NCBI GenBank assembly: GCA_014695325.1
Contig: JACJNZ010000015.1
Span: 23,281 to 87,280, forward strand
Direction: 5' to 3'
From: Cyanobacteria bacterium FACHB-502
GTDB lineage: Bacteria > Cyanobacteriota > Cyanobacteriia > Elainellales > Elainellaceae
DNA: 64,000 nucleotides
In this document: positions 1-9,517 of the stretch, piece by piece
Numbering within the stretch: the stretch's first letter is position 1
How the letters are laid out: each line of letters opens with the position of its first letter
Translations under genes and position numbers: made by a program
The notes under the pieces: generated by a model
What the model was told of the DNA's origin: nothing
The model's input: the letters and a program-made list of their open reading frames with translations, nothing else
Databases searched by the model: none

Positions 1-439
1 GACGCCAGTATCCGGCTCAACCAATACCTTTACCGTTGTTATGGATACAGCCCTTGCCTATGCAACAGGGGATGCCAATGCTGCCCAAAATCCTAACGTA
101 ACGGCTTTGGCCTATAGCAACAATTTCAGAGGTTCGACCTCTACAGCCCTGTATGGTATCGACACTACTCTGGATGCCCTCGTGCGTCTGGCTGAAGTGA
201 CTGCTGCCGTTGTGCCTGCTCCTGGTAATCTTACAACCGTGGGTGCGCTTGGTGTTGATTTCAGCCCCAGTGCTGGTTTTGATATCTTCACCGACAGTAA
301 CCTGAGCAACACGGCTTATGGAATGTCGGGTTCTGACCTGTATAGCATCAATCTGACTAGCGGTGCAGCAGCGAAGCTAGGAACAGTGGTGGTCAACGGG
401 ATACCCACTCAGCTCGTTGGCATTTCGAGTCGCGTTTAG
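1..439 (+). CDS. DUF4394-type secreted or surface protein, C-terminal part
   Basis: The frame is open from base 2 to the stop at 437-439, so the 5' end of the gene lies outside the window. About 145 residues are visible. They are rich in Thr, Ala, Asn and Gly and contain the pattern ALYGIDT followed by LTTVGALGVD and GFDIF. This pattern fits DUF4394, a beta-propeller-like domain of predicted extracellular proteins. The protein ends in VGISSRV with no PEP-CTERM tail or membrane helix. The family has no known reaction. An internal ATG at 41 is in frame but lies inside the domain, so it is unlikely to be the start. Confidence 0.75.
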   Translation, partial: TPVSGSTNTFTVVMDTALAYATGDANAAQNPNVTALAYSNNFRGSTSTALYGIDTTLDALVRLAEVTAAVVPAPGNLTTVGALGVDFSPSAGFDIFTDSNLSNTAYGMSGSDLYSINLTSGAAAKLGTVVVNGIPTQLVGISSRV

Positions 440-547
440 GTCTGAGAAAATCTCCGAACTCAAACTCGCCCGAACTTGAAACGATCGGCGAAAGCGATTC
501 AACAGAAGTTCAATGCAGCCCTGCTAGGAAGGTTTCGCTTTCATTGG

Positions 548-588
548 CAGGGCACTCTTTCTTGGAGCAGGGCAACTCTTTCTTGGAA
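548..588. repeat. Tandem duplication, about 20 bp x2
   Basis: The unit CAGGGCACTCTTTCTTGGAG at 548 is followed directly by a near copy with one extra A at 568-588. It lies between the DUF4394 gene and the phytochrome-like kinase. Confidence 0.8.
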
Positions 589-640
589 TAGTTGGGAATC
601 CTAGCCTTAAGAAACCACGCACAATTTTAGTGCCAACTCT

Positions 641-3568
641 ATGCTGTCGTTCCCGAATTCTGATCATTCTTTTACTCAAGAAACTTTACTGCTCCGTATT
701 ACCAATCGCATCCGGCAATCCCTGGAGCTTCAAGAGATTTTAACTACGACCGTTGCTGAAGTCCGAGCCTATCTGGGAACCGATCGCGTAAAAGTCTATC
801 AATTTCAACCGGATGGGCACGGAATTGTGATCGCCGAGTCGCTGAGTAGTGATCGCTTACCTTCGCTGCTGGGGCTGCATTTTCCGGCGGATGATATTCC
901 TCCTTATGCTCGCGAACTGTTTGTGCGGGCACGCCAGCGTAGTGTTGTGGATTTGAGTACCCATGCGATCGGCATCAGTCCGCTGAATTGCCCGGAAACC
1001 GGGGATCTGATCGATCAAACAGATATTCGCTATCGTCCGGTTGATCCGTGCCATCAAGAGTACCTGATGGCAATGGGTGTCCAATCTTCAGTCGTGGTTC
1101 CGATCGTTTTAGAAGGCGAAGCGGCAGGTCCGTACCACCCCCCCTCGCTCCAGCCGCCGAATCAGCTCTGGGGGCTACTGGTTTCTCATCATGCTGAACC
1201 GCGATCGGTAAGCGAGACAGAGTTGCAGTTCATTCAGGCGGTGGTGGATCAGGTGGAGGTGGTCATTGCCCAGTCGATTCTGCTCGACCACGTTCGTGCC
1301 CAGGCGCACCAGGAATCCAATATTAATCAGGTCACTGCGCTGCTGCAAACCTCGCCAATGGTGAACTGGCAAGATGTCCTTCAAGCCGCAGCAAGTTCGC
1401 TGGAGGCAGACGGCAGGCTTTATCTCGTTGCCAGTGAACAATTACCCACAGAGTCCCCCAGAGAAATTTATACGATCGGTGAGCAGCCTGCCCTGCTTGA
1501 TTCCATTCAGCAGCGATCGATCGAGGAAAATTTACTCTGGCAGAAATATATGTGTTCAGGAATGGATACATCTGTAGATGCGACGGGCCATCAGCCCTGG
1601 TCAGTGGAATGGATGCGTACCGTTTACGCACTGGGAAAACCCGCTCAGTCGATCGCGACTACGGCTTCCTGCTGGGCAATTCACGACATTTATCAAGAAC
1701 CTTTATTTCGTACGCTTGCCCCCTTCTTTAGCAACACGACGATTCGCAGTGCCCTGATCATTCCGCTCAGGCAAGGCAGCCAAATCCTGGGCTGTCTCAC
1801 TTTCTTTCGCCGGAGCATTGATACCGAGACACTATGGGCGGGGTATCACAATCCTGATACTCGTCAGTTAATGGCGCGGCAATCGTTTGAAGTGTGGAGG
1901 CAATTGAAGAAAGACCAGGCACAGGAGTGGACAACAGCAGAGATTAAATATGCTCAGGTTTTGGGAGAACGGTTTGCAGCCACGATCAAGCAATATCGTC
2001 TGTATCAGCAGGTGCAAGGTTTGAATGCCAGCTTAGAGCGGCAGGTCGAGGAACGCACTCAAGAAGTGAAACACCGATCGGAGCAGTTAGAACGATCAAA
2101 TACCGAGCTAGAGCGGCTGGTCGAACGGCAGACCATGTTTGTTCAAATTGTGGCAAAAATCCGCGACTCACTGGATATTGAAACGATTTTTAGAACCACA
2201 ACCGAAGCAGTGCAACATCTGCTAAACACCGATCGCGTGGTGATCTATCGGTTCGAGGCGGATTGGAGCGGGGAGTTTGTGGCGGAATCGGTTGCAAAGG
2301 GTTGGGATGCTCTGCTAGAAAAGCAGCTCGACAACTCAGCATCACGCGACAATATCAGCGATTGCACTGTGAAAAAATTGGGTTGTCGCTCGGTAGATAC
2401 CTATCTGCAAGATACGCAGGGCGGGCACTATGGGCAGGGGTCAACTCAACGAGTGGTCAAAGATGTTTATGAAGCAGGTTTTTCACCCTGCTACCTGGAG
2501 GTGCTGGAGTTTTATCAGGCAAGAGCCTATGTAATTGTGCCGATCGTCCAGAGTGAGAAACTGTGGGGATTACTCGCCGCTTACCAAAACTCAGGTCCGC
2601 GCAATTGGGAAGATCTGGATATTGCGCTAATGCAGCAAATTGGTTTGCAGCTCGGAGTCGCGCTTCAGCAGGCAGAATATTTATCCGAAATTCGGAATCA
2701 ATCAAAACAGCTTGCAAATACGTTAGAAGAACTTAAACAAACTCAAACTCAATTAATTCAAAGCGAGAAGATGTCGAGCCTGGGACAACTCGTGGCGGGC
2801 ATTGCTCATGAAGTCAATAATCCGATCAATTTCATTTACGGCAATTTAGCACCGCTTCAGGAATATACTCAAACCCTACTCGAACTCCTCCAGTCTTATC
2901 AACACCACTATCCTGATCCGATGCCCGCTCTGCGCGAACAGCTTCAGGAAAGCGACCTCAGCTACATTCAAGCGGATGTTCCCAAGCTTTGTGCATCGAT
3001 GCGAATTGGGGTAGATCGAATTCGCAGCATCGTTTTGTCCTTGCGAAATTTCTCGCGTTTAGACGAATCTGAAGTCAAATTGGTTGATTTGCAGGAGGGA
3101 TTGGAAAGTACACTGCTGATTTTGCAGCACCGCTTGAAGCCAGCAACTTCGGGAACTGCGATTCGCCTTGAGAAACACTATGGTAAACTCCCCCCTATAG
3201 AATGCTACGCCGGACAGCTTAATCAGGTGTTTATGAATTTGATCAGTAATGCGATCGACGAATTACAAGCTGCTGCGATCGAAAGGGATGCATCATCTGT
3301 AATTACGATCTCAACCAGCTGTATTGATCAGGATTGGGTTGCAGTGTCGATCAAAGATAACGGACGAGGAATTCCAGAGCGGGCTGAAGCCAAATTATTT
3401 GATCCCTTTTTCACCACTAAACCCGTTGGGCAAGGCACGGGATTGGGGCTATCCATTAGCTACCAGATTGTGAAGAAGCACCAGGGACATTTACTTTGCC
3501 AGTCTCAGCCGGGCAAGGGAACAGAATTTGTCGTAAAGCTTCCTGTCAGGCAAGCAGCAGCACCCTGA
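641..3568 (+). CDS. Knotless phytochrome-like sensor histidine kinase with a third, CBCR-like GAF domain
   Basis: 975 residues. The first GAF (about 20-210) has the phytochrome motif D85-I86-P87 and a Cys137-His138 pair in VDPCHQEYL, the place where bilin is attached in Cph2-type proteins. The second GAF (about 225-450) resembles the PHY-like domain of Cph2. It has LWAG and then A412-R-Q-S-F416 where phytochromes have the tongue motif PRxSF, so the Pro is changed. A coiled coil (about 455-515) leads to a third GAF (about 515-690) with Cys617-Tyr618 in FSPCYLE, typical of a cyanobacteriochrome pocket. The kinase part has H723 in AHEVNNP, an N box with N866 and N870, and the glycine boxes DNGRGIP and GTGLGLS. 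It is a predicted soluble light-sensing kinase with two candidate bilin sites. No response regulator is adjacent. Bilin binding is inferred. Confidence 0.9.
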   Translation: MLSFPNSDHSFTQETLLLRITNRIRQSLELQEILTTTVAEVRAYLGTDRVKVYQFQPDGHGIVIAESLSSDRLPSLLGLHFPADDIPPYARELFVRARQRSVVDLSTHAIGISPLNCPETGDLIDQTDIRYRPVDPCHQEYLMAMGVQSSVVVPIVLEGEAAGPYHPPSLQPPNQLWGLLVSHHAEPRSVSETELQFIQAVVDQVEVVIAQSILLDHVRAQAHQESNINQVTALLQTSPMVNWQDVLQAAASSLEADGRLYLVASEQLPTESPREIYTIGEQPALLDSIQQRSIEENLLWQKYMCSGMDTSVDATGHQPWSVEWMRTVYALGKPAQSIATTASCWAIHDIYQEPLFRTLAPFFSNTTIRSALIIPLRQGSQILGCLTFFRRSIDTETLWAGYHNPDTRQLMARQSFEVWRQLKKDQAQEWTTAEIKYAQVLGERFAATIKQYRLYQQVQGLNASLERQVEERTQEVKHRSEQLERSNTELERLVERQTMFVQIVAKIRDSLDIETIFRTTTEAVQHLLNTDRVVIYRFEADWSGEFVAESVAKGWDALLEKQLDNSASRDNISDCTVKKLGCRSVDTYLQDTQGGHYGQGSTQRVVKDVYEAGFSPCYLEVLEFYQARAYVIVPIVQSEKLWGLLAAYQNSGPRNWEDLDIALMQQIGLQLGVALQQAEYLSEIRNQSKQLANTLEELKQTQTQLIQSEKMSSLGQLVAGIAHEVNNPINFIYGNLAPLQEYTQTLLELLQSYQHHYPDPMPALREQLQESDLSYIQADVPKLCASMRIGVDRIRSIVLSLRNFSRLDESEVKLVDLQEGLESTLLILQHRLKPATSGTAIRLEKHYGKLPPIECYAGQLNQVFMNLISNAIDELQAAAIERDASSVITISTSCIDQDWVAVSIKDNGRGIPERAEAKLFDPFFTTKPVGQGTGLGLSISYQIVKKHQGHLLCQSQPGKGTEFVVKLPVRQAAAP

Positions 3569-3777
3569 CCTGAACCGCCCGCTTACCTGTGGAAGTGACA
3601 TTGGGCAATGCCTGATCTATTTCTACTGAGGGCTGATTGAATGAGCGTTGCAATTTATGATCGCATCGTGAATAAAGACAGCGACCTAGAGGTGGTAGCA
3701 GCTTGGTGAGCAGAAATGCGGTGCAAAGCAGTCCTCCCTGGGCAATCGATTAACGTGCGGAGTCTGAGGGAACCATC

Positions 3778-4968
3778 ATGAAGCGCAACGCTCCTCCTGG
3801 TTGGATTGGTGTTGGACTAGCGTTTTATGCCTTTATTGCGATCGCGATCGCAGAAGGTGGTTTGGGCGTGCTGCTGCCCTCGATTCTAAACACCTACAAC
3901 CTAACGACAGCAACCGTAACCGCCCTGTTTTTTAGTCAAATTAGCGGTTATGTGGTGGCAGCCCTTACCAGCAGTTTATTGAGTCACCGCATCGGGCTGG
4001 CTCGAATGATTTTGCTGGCAGCCGTGAGTGTAACCACCGCGCTGTGCATTTATGCTTCAACGCCCTATTGGTGGGTCATGGTATTCACCGGAACGCTGCT
4101 AGGATTGGGCATTGGGCTGATTGACGCAGGCATTAACACGTTCATTGCCGATAAACAGGACAGCGGCAATCTGATGGGATTGCTTCATGCGTTTTATGGC
4201 ATTGGAGCACTTTCAGGTCCGGCGATTGCGACAATTTTGCTAACGCAGGGAGTGAGTTGGCGATCGGCGTATTGGGTGTTTGCTGGAATGGTGCTGCTGT
4301 TAGCCATTGGCATGGTGTGGGTCGTTTCCCAGCGTCATTCGTTTATGGATTCATCCGCTCTGCCTTCTGATCAAAGCGCGAGAACCAATCTGCATCTGGC
4401 ATTAAAAGAACCGACTGTGTTAGTCGCAGGGCTGCTGTTGCTTGTCTATGTGGGTACGGAAGTCTCTGTAGGAAATTGGGCTTTTACGGTGCAAACCCTC
4501 AGTCGCGGTACATCCGTTGCGATCGCAGGATATAGCATCACCGCCTACTGGTTTGGACTGACGCTGGGACGATTAACAATGGGGCAACTGATAAGACACA
4601 TTGGCGCAATTCGGCTCATTGATGCGTCTCTCGCCTTGCTCACCGTCGGTCTGCTGATTTGGTGGCTCTTGCCTGGCCAGCTCTGGAGTTTGCCGCTGAT
4701 TGGGTTCGCGCTGGCTGCTATTTTCCCAGCCACAATTTGGCTGATGCCCCGTCGAGTTCCATCTGCGCTGGTTCCAGCGGCGATCGGCTTTTTAACGAGC
4801 GTGGGCAGTGTTGGAGCGGTGAGTATTCCCACCGTAGTTGGCTGGTTGGCAGACAAAATCAATTTGGAAATCATTCCGATGCTGATGGTGCCACTGGCGA
4901 TCGTCATGATGATCCTGCATCGCTGGCTCGCCAACCATACCGCTCGTCAAACCGCTGAACACCAATAA
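3778..4968 (+). CDS. MFS transporter, 12-helix type
   Basis: 396 residues, hydrophobic throughout, with about twelve membrane segments in two halves split by a polar loop near residues 185-210. The first half contains GLGIGLIDAGINTF and LLHAFYGIGALSGP, as seen in FucP/FHS-like members of the major facilitator superfamily. The substrate cannot be read from the sequence. The gene is monocistronic: a 209-nt gap separates it from the kinase, and the next gene is convergent. The ATG at 3778 has only a weak upstream GGGA. No oddities of length or frame. Confidence 0.85.
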   Translation: MKRNAPPGWIGVGLAFYAFIAIAIAEGGLGVLLPSILNTYNLTTATVTALFFSQISGYVVAALTSSLLSHRIGLARMILLAAVSVTTALCIYASTPYWWVMVFTGTLLGLGIGLIDAGINTFIADKQDSGNLMGLLHAFYGIGALSGPAIATILLTQGVSWRSAYWVFAGMVLLLAIGMVWVVSQRHSFMDSSALPSDQSARTNLHLALKEPTVLVAGLLLLVYVGTEVSVGNWAFTVQTLSRGTSVAIAGYSITAYWFGLTLGRLTMGQLIRHIGAIRLIDASLALLTVGLLIWWLLPGQLWSLPLIGFALAAIFPATIWLMPRRVPSALVPAAIGFLTSVGSVGAVSIPTVVGWLADKINLEIIPMLMVPLAIVMMILHRWLANHTARQTAEHQ

Positions 4969-5037
4969 TCAGGAAGGGTGCGGCGGGCGGTTTAATTCTT
5001 TTATTAAATCCAGTCGAGTAATATAACTAGCGTCACC

Positions 5038-6696
5038 TTACTCAAATCTGCCCGATCGCATAATCGTCACGATCAGCCACAAGCCCAGCAGGCTGGCAGC
5101 CGCAAAGAAGATGTTGCTGAGCAACTGAAGCTGGGGTGTTTGTTGTCCACTGGCGACGATCGCGGCTCCGATGATCAGCGAACCCACTACGGTACTAAAC
5201 GAGCGGCGATTGGCAGATTCAGCGATCGTGCGGCGCAAGGCATTGAGATCCTGAATTGAGAGATTGAGCTTGAGCGTTTCGGAGGTGAGACGATTCAGCA
5301 GGAAGGCAACCTGGCGCGGCGAGTCGAGAGACAACTGCTTGAATTCCAGCGCGGTTCGCAGAGCAGACTGTAGGGGGTCGTTGCCGACCAACTGGCGGCG
5401 AAACAGGTCACTCATGAGCGGACGGACTTCTGCCATCAGGTTGATGTTTGAATCGAACTTGCGTCCTGAGCCTTCTAAGTTGGCGATCGACTTGGTTAAA
5501 AGTCCTACGTTGCTGGGCCAGCGCAAGTTGTTGATCCGGGCTGCTTCCAGAATTTGCCCAAACGCTTCGCCCACGTTCAGGTTTTCCAGGCTGAGACTGT
5601 AGTATTGGCGCAGGAGGCGATCGTAGTCTTGCTGAAGTTTCGCCAGGTTAATCGGTTGGGTTTGATCCATCCGGTCGGCAAGCTGAAGCGAAATCTGGGC
5701 ACAGCGCTCGGGGTCGAGATCCATAATTGCTAGCACCAGCTCCACCATGAGCGACTGCATTCTGGGATTGAGGTTGCCCATCATGCCGCAGTCCAGAATT
5801 CCGGCTCTGCCATCTTCCAGGTAAAACAGATTGCCAGGGTGGGGATCAGCGTGAAAAAAGCCGTCTACAAGATACTGCTGCAAAAATGCCCGAAAAACTG
5901 TTGTCGTAAAGGCGCGGCGTTCTGCTTCTGGGTCGCCGTTAAAGCCAATGCCTTTTAGCTTTGCCTGCAAAATGGGTACGCCATCCAGCCATTCCAGCAC
6001 CAGAATTCTTTTGCTGGTCAGCTCATGGTAGACCTTGGGAACGACAATTTTATCGGGGTCAAACCAGCGGCTTTTCGACAGGTTGCGGCGCAGATCGTCA
6101 GTGTAGGTGGCTTCCTGGGTAAAGTCGAGTTCATTTTGCAGCGATTTACTAAACTCGTCTGCCAGGTCGGTGATGTTGTAGCGTTTGCCAAAGTCAGTGG
6201 TCGAGAGCAGTGCCGCAATTCGCCGAAATACGGCAATATCTCGCGCAACGACGGCTTCAATACCAGGACGCTGAAGCTTAATCGCAACGGGCTGTCCGTT
6301 CTTGAGTATGGCTTTGTGAGTCTGGGCGATCGATCCGGCGGCGATCGCATTAAAGCTCACCGACTCAAACAGCTCCTCAAACGGCTGGGGAAGCGACTGG
6401 CGCAGCACGATCTCAATGTCATCCCAGGGGACGGGCGGCACATTGGACTGGAGCTGGCTCAACGCCTCAATGTAGCGGGGCGAGAGCAGATCGGGGCGCG
6501 TGCTGAGCAACTGTCCCAGCTTGACGTAAACCGGGCCCAGATCGGTCAGAATATTGCACAAAACTTCAGGAGCTGGAATCTCAGGTTCGCCGCCCTTGCC
6601 CAGTGTGAGAACCTGGCGCATATAGTCCCATCCGTGCCGGATAAAGACTTCGATAATTTCGCGCTCACGAATGCCAGAAGGCAGGATTGCGGTCAT
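5038..6696 (-). CDS. ABC1/UbiB-family atypical protein kinase-like protein
   Basis: 552 residues, the usual length for cyanobacterial ABC1 (AarF/UbiB) proteins. The family hallmarks are present: KLGQ at 59-62, the Ala-rich loop AAGSIAQTH at 119-127 replacing the P-loop of normal kinases, Lys140 in VAIK, then FFHADPHPGNLF (catalytic loop) and ILDCGMMG (metal-binding DFG equivalent, here DCG). Two hydrophobic helices close the protein and probably anchor it to a membrane. Family members support prenyl-quinone metabolism or membrane lipid homeostasis; which of these applies here is unknown. The gene is convergent with the MFS gene and transcribed alone. Confidence 0.92.
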   Translation of the reverse strand: MTAILPSGIREREIIEVFIRHGWDYMRQVLTLGKGGEPEIPAPEVLCNILTDLGPVYVKLGQLLSTRPDLLSPRYIEALSQLQSNVPPVPWDDIEIVLRQSLPQPFEELFESVSFNAIAAGSIAQTHKAILKNGQPVAIKLQRPGIEAVVARDIAVFRRIAALLSTTDFGKRYNITDLADEFSKSLQNELDFTQEATYTDDLRRNLSKSRWFDPDKIVVPKVYHELTSKRILVLEWLDGVPILQAKLKGIGFNGDPEAERRAFTTTVFRAFLQQYLVDGFFHADPHPGNLFYLEDGRAGILDCGMMGNLNPRMQSLMVELVLAIMDLDPERCAQISLQLADRMDQTQPINLAKLQQDYDRLLRQYYSLSLENLNVGEAFGQILEAARINNLRWPSNVGLLTKSIANLEGSGRKFDSNINLMAEVRPLMSDLFRRQLVGNDPLQSALRTALEFKQLSLDSPRQVAFLLNRLTSETLKLNLSIQDLNALRRTIAESANRRSFSTVVGSLIIGAAIVASGQQTPQLQLLSNIFFAAASLLGLWLIVTIMRSGRFE

Positions 6697-6889
6697 AGCT
6701 TTAAGCAGGTAACTTTGGCCGAATAACAGATAAAGAGCAAATCGATCGAGCAGTTACACTTCTTCACGATAGCGCAGCCCGCTCAGCTCAGCAAAAGACA
6801 CTCGCGTTTGAGAGCTTGCCCTGCTAAACTGCAAATCTCTATCTAGGATGGAAAATAGTTCTGTTTTAATCAAACCTCTGGAGGAAGAG

Positions 6890-7069
6890 ATGAACTTGAT
6901 TCGCATTATTTGCGCGATTTTTCTGCCGCCTCTGGGCGTGTTCCTGACGGTTGGGATTGGCAGCGCGTTTTGGATTAACCTGCTGCTCACGCTGCTGGGC
7001 TACATTCCGGGCATTATTCATGCCATCTGGATTATTGCAAAACACGATCGCGGTAGAGCGATTTACTAG
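6890..7069 (+). CDS. PMP3/YqaE-family small membrane protein
   Basis: 59 residues with two membrane helices: IICAIFLPPLGVFL, then a Gly-rich turn, then WINLLLTLLGYIPGIIHAIW. The motif FLPPLGV plus GYIPGIIHA defines the PMP3/YqaE family (plasma-membrane proteolipid 3), linked in other organisms to salt and cold stress and membrane potential. I start at ATG 6890 because AGGAAGAG sits directly upstream and the family starts close to the first helix. An in-frame ATG at 6848 would add 14 polar residues that the family does not have. Confidence 0.9.
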   Translation: MNLIRIICAIFLPPLGVFLTVGIGSAFWINLLLTLLGYIPGIIHAIWIIAKHDRGRAIY

Positions 7070-7301
7070 ATTCACGAACGGATTGGCTCACTGAATCTTT
7101 GTTGATCCGCTGCCAGTTTCTATCAATTCATTAAACCGCTAGCGTTCTGCATAACCTGTTGCAGTTGGGCGATCGGCAGTTGGGCTTGGGCAAAGGGATA
7201 AGGATGCGTTCTCAGTTCAGCATCTCTTTTTCAGCTGCCCACTCTCGCTGCTGGCAGAATCGCTCCATTTTTTCTTCAAGGTTGCTTTAAAGGAACCAAA
7301 A

Positions 7302-7429
7302 GTGCTGCATCGTCCCCTAAATCCCCCAGCTTTGAGGGACTTTGGATATTCCTCCGAGCCGTTCGTTTCCCCTTCCAGAATTGGCCCGTTAGAGGGGTGG
7401 TTTGGGTCACGATGATGGCTTTTTAAACA
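7302..7429 (+). repeat. Dispersed repeat, full copy
   Basis: Runs from GTGCTGCATCGTCCCCTAAA through TTTGAGGGACTTTGG to AGGGGTGGTTTGGGTCAC and TTTTTAAACA. It matches the copy at 63534-63656 over its whole length. Confidence 0.85.
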
Positions 7430-7778
7430 TCCTCCTATCTCCCGCTCCGTCTGAAATTCATTCAGTTAGCTGCTATTTATAAAAAAATCTTGTGTTCTGG
7501 CGTTCTTTAGAGTGACGCAGATTGAAGCGAAAGTTGATCTTAAAAACAATAAAAATTGTTGTGATTGGTTTATCTGTTTGGCTGTGAAATCAGTTGTCAA
7601 ATGAGTGGTCGACTGTAATCAACGGAGAATGAATTGGGGGATGCAGAGGACGATCGCTTGAGCTTGCGTTCTCTCTCAAAACAAATTGAAGCCACTCGTT
7701 TAGATGTCCGTTTGTAAAGAAAGTCTGCCTGGGTGTAATGAGTTGAAAGGAGTATCTAGCAACACCTGTACAAGCTGT

Positions 7779-7791
7779 GATAAGTGTTATC
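7779..7791. promoter_or_regulatory. Short perfect dyad upstream of the aldehyde dehydrogenase
   Basis: GATAA-GTG-TTATC, 84 bases before the ATG at 7875. It could be an operator half-pair or chance; nothing else supports a regulator here. Confidence 0.2.
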
Positions 7792-7874
7792 GTCTTCTGT
7801 CAAACGTTCGGCAATGATCTAGAGTCAAAGAGCGTTGTGTTAATTCTTGAACTTTTTAAACTTCAGGTGATGTT

Positions 7875-9347
7875 ATGGAAAAGTTAACGCATTACCCAAT
7901 GGTGATTGGGAGTGACTTTATCACGACGGGCAGTGAAGATTTGATTGATCCGGCATCGGGAAAGCCGTTTGCATCAGTGGCTTGGGGAACAGTTGCCGAT
8001 GTCGATCGCGCAGTGAAAGCGGCAAAAGTGGCCCAGAAAGAGTGGGCAGCTCGTTCTTGGGGAGAGCGAAGCGTTGCTTTATTGAAATTTGCTGATGCGC
8101 TGGAAGCAAAAACAGACGAATTAGCAAGATTGGAAAGCCAGAATGCGGGCAAACCTCTAAAACTCACACTGGGCGGCGATATCCCATTTGCGATCGACAA
8201 TCTGCGCTATTTTGCTTCAGTGGTGCGGCGGCAAGAAGGCGTTGCCGGAGGTGAGTATGTAGGCGGATTTACCAGCTTTATCCGGCGAGAGCCGATTGGG
8301 GTTGTGGGCGCGATTACGCCGTGGAACTACCCGTTTATGATGGCGATCTGGAAGCTGGCTCCGGCACTGGCAGCGGGAAATGCAGCCGTGATTAAACCTG
8401 CTCCCAACACTCCTATTACGACGATCGAGCTGGCTAAAATCGCGCTGGATGCTGGCTTGCCCGCCGGACTGATCAACGTGGTGACGGGCGCAGCCGAAGT
8501 CGGAGAAGCGATTTGTATCCACCCTGACACGCGCATGATTAGCTTTACGGGCAGTACCCGAACCGGAAAGCGCATTGCAGAGCTGGCGAGTTCAATGGTG
8601 AAGCGCGTCACGCTGGAGCTGGGCGGCAAGGCTCCCTTTGTGGTGTTTAGCGATGCGGATATTGAAGCGGCTGCAAGAGGTGCGATTCCGGCAGCGTTTA
8701 TGAATACGGGACAGGACTGTACGGCAGCAACCCGAATCTATGTGCAAAATGAGGTATTTGATCAGTTTTTGAGCCGCCTGACCGAGCTAACGCAGCAAAT
8801 TAAGTTTGGTCAGCCCTTTGCTGAGGATACGGATATTGGTCCGCTCACCAGTGAAACTCAGCGACTTAAAGTGCATGGGTTCGTGGAAGAAGCGCGTCAG
8901 CAGGGAATTAAGGTGGCAACGGGTGGCACGCTGCCCGAAGGAGAAGGCTACTTTTATCCGCCAACAATTCTGGTGGACGCGCCTCAGGCGGCAAACTGTG
9001 TGCAGGAAGAAATCTTTGGTCCGGTAATTGTGGTGAATCGATTCACCGATGAAGCCGAAGCGATCGAGCTAGCCAACGATATTCCCTACGGACTGGCAGC
9101 CAGTGTATGGACGACGAATGTGCAGCGAGCGATGCGGGTCACGGCAGTCCTAGAGTTTGGCACGGTTTGGGTGAACGATCACCTGCCGATCGCCAGCGAG
9201 CTACCACACGGTGGCTTTAAGCAAAGCGGCATGGGTAAGGATATGTCGTACTATGCGCTGGAGGAATACACGATCGTTAAGCACGTCATGTTTGATATTA
9301 CGGGCGATCAGAAGAAGGCATGGCACTCGGTGGTGTTTGATGGCTAA
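7875..9347 (+). CDS. NAD(P)-dependent aldehyde dehydrogenase, gamma-aminobutyraldehyde/betaine-aldehyde type
   Basis: 490 residues, full length for the ALDH superfamily. Visible catalytic parts are Glu248 in LELGGKAP, Cys282 in NTGQDCTAATR, the Rossmann stretch FTGSTRTGKR, TPWNYPF near residue 152, and EEIFGPV. The TGQDC form is common in gamma-aminobutyraldehyde and betaine-aldehyde dehydrogenases. A polyamine-type ABC transporter follows, beginning with the binding protein 170 nt downstream. A role oxidising 4-aminobutanal from putrescine to GABA is therefore the best inference. The substrate cannot be proved from sequence; other amino-aldehydes remain possible. Confidence 0.88.
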   Translation: MEKLTHYPMVIGSDFITTGSEDLIDPASGKPFASVAWGTVADVDRAVKAAKVAQKEWAARSWGERSVALLKFADALEAKTDELARLESQNAGKPLKLTLGGDIPFAIDNLRYFASVVRRQEGVAGGEYVGGFTSFIRREPIGVVGAITPWNYPFMMAIWKLAPALAAGNAAVIKPAPNTPITTIELAKIALDAGLPAGLINVVTGAAEVGEAICIHPDTRMISFTGSTRTGKRIAELASSMVKRVTLELGGKAPFVVFSDADIEAAARGAIPAAFMNTGQDCTAATRIYVQNEVFDQFLSRLTELTQQIKFGQPFAEDTDIGPLTSETQRLKVHGFVEEARQQGIKVATGGTLPEGEGYFYPPTILVDAPQAANCVQEEIFGPVIVVNRFTDEAEAIELANDIPYGLAASVWTTNVQRAMRVTAVLEFGTVWVNDHLPIASELPHGGFKQSGMGKDMSYYALEEYTIVKHVMFDITGDQKKAWHSVVFDG

Positions 9348-9404
9348 TTTGCCGTTGATTCTGAAGGTTGAGTTTTGGGAGAGTGGTTGAGCCGTGTTCT
9401 AGGG

Positions 9405-9460
9405 GCTATATCGCCCCCTAAATCCTCTAATGTTGGGGGCTTTGAATCAATTGGAAGCCT
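9405..9460 (+). repeat. Dispersed repeat, left half
   Basis: TCGCCCCCTAAATCCTC followed by TTGGGGGCTTTGAA, the left part of the element also found at 7302 and 63534. It lies between the aldehyde dehydrogenase and the binding-protein gene. Confidence 0.75.
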
Positions 9461-9517
9461 TCTGGTATTGAAGAGTTGAGGGCTGCAAGGTTTCGATTTC
9501 GATCAGGAGAAAGGTTT

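Larger units (their letters stand above)
7070..7874. other. Intergenic region, about 800 bp, no gene seen
   Basis: No open frame with protein-like character. It contains one full dispersed repeat (7302-7429) and, nearer the aldehyde dehydrogenase, an AT-rich stretch likely to hold the promoter of that gene. The ATG at 7875 is preceded by CAGGTGATGTT, a weak ribosome site. The region is long for this window, so a small RNA cannot be excluded. Confidence 0.6.
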
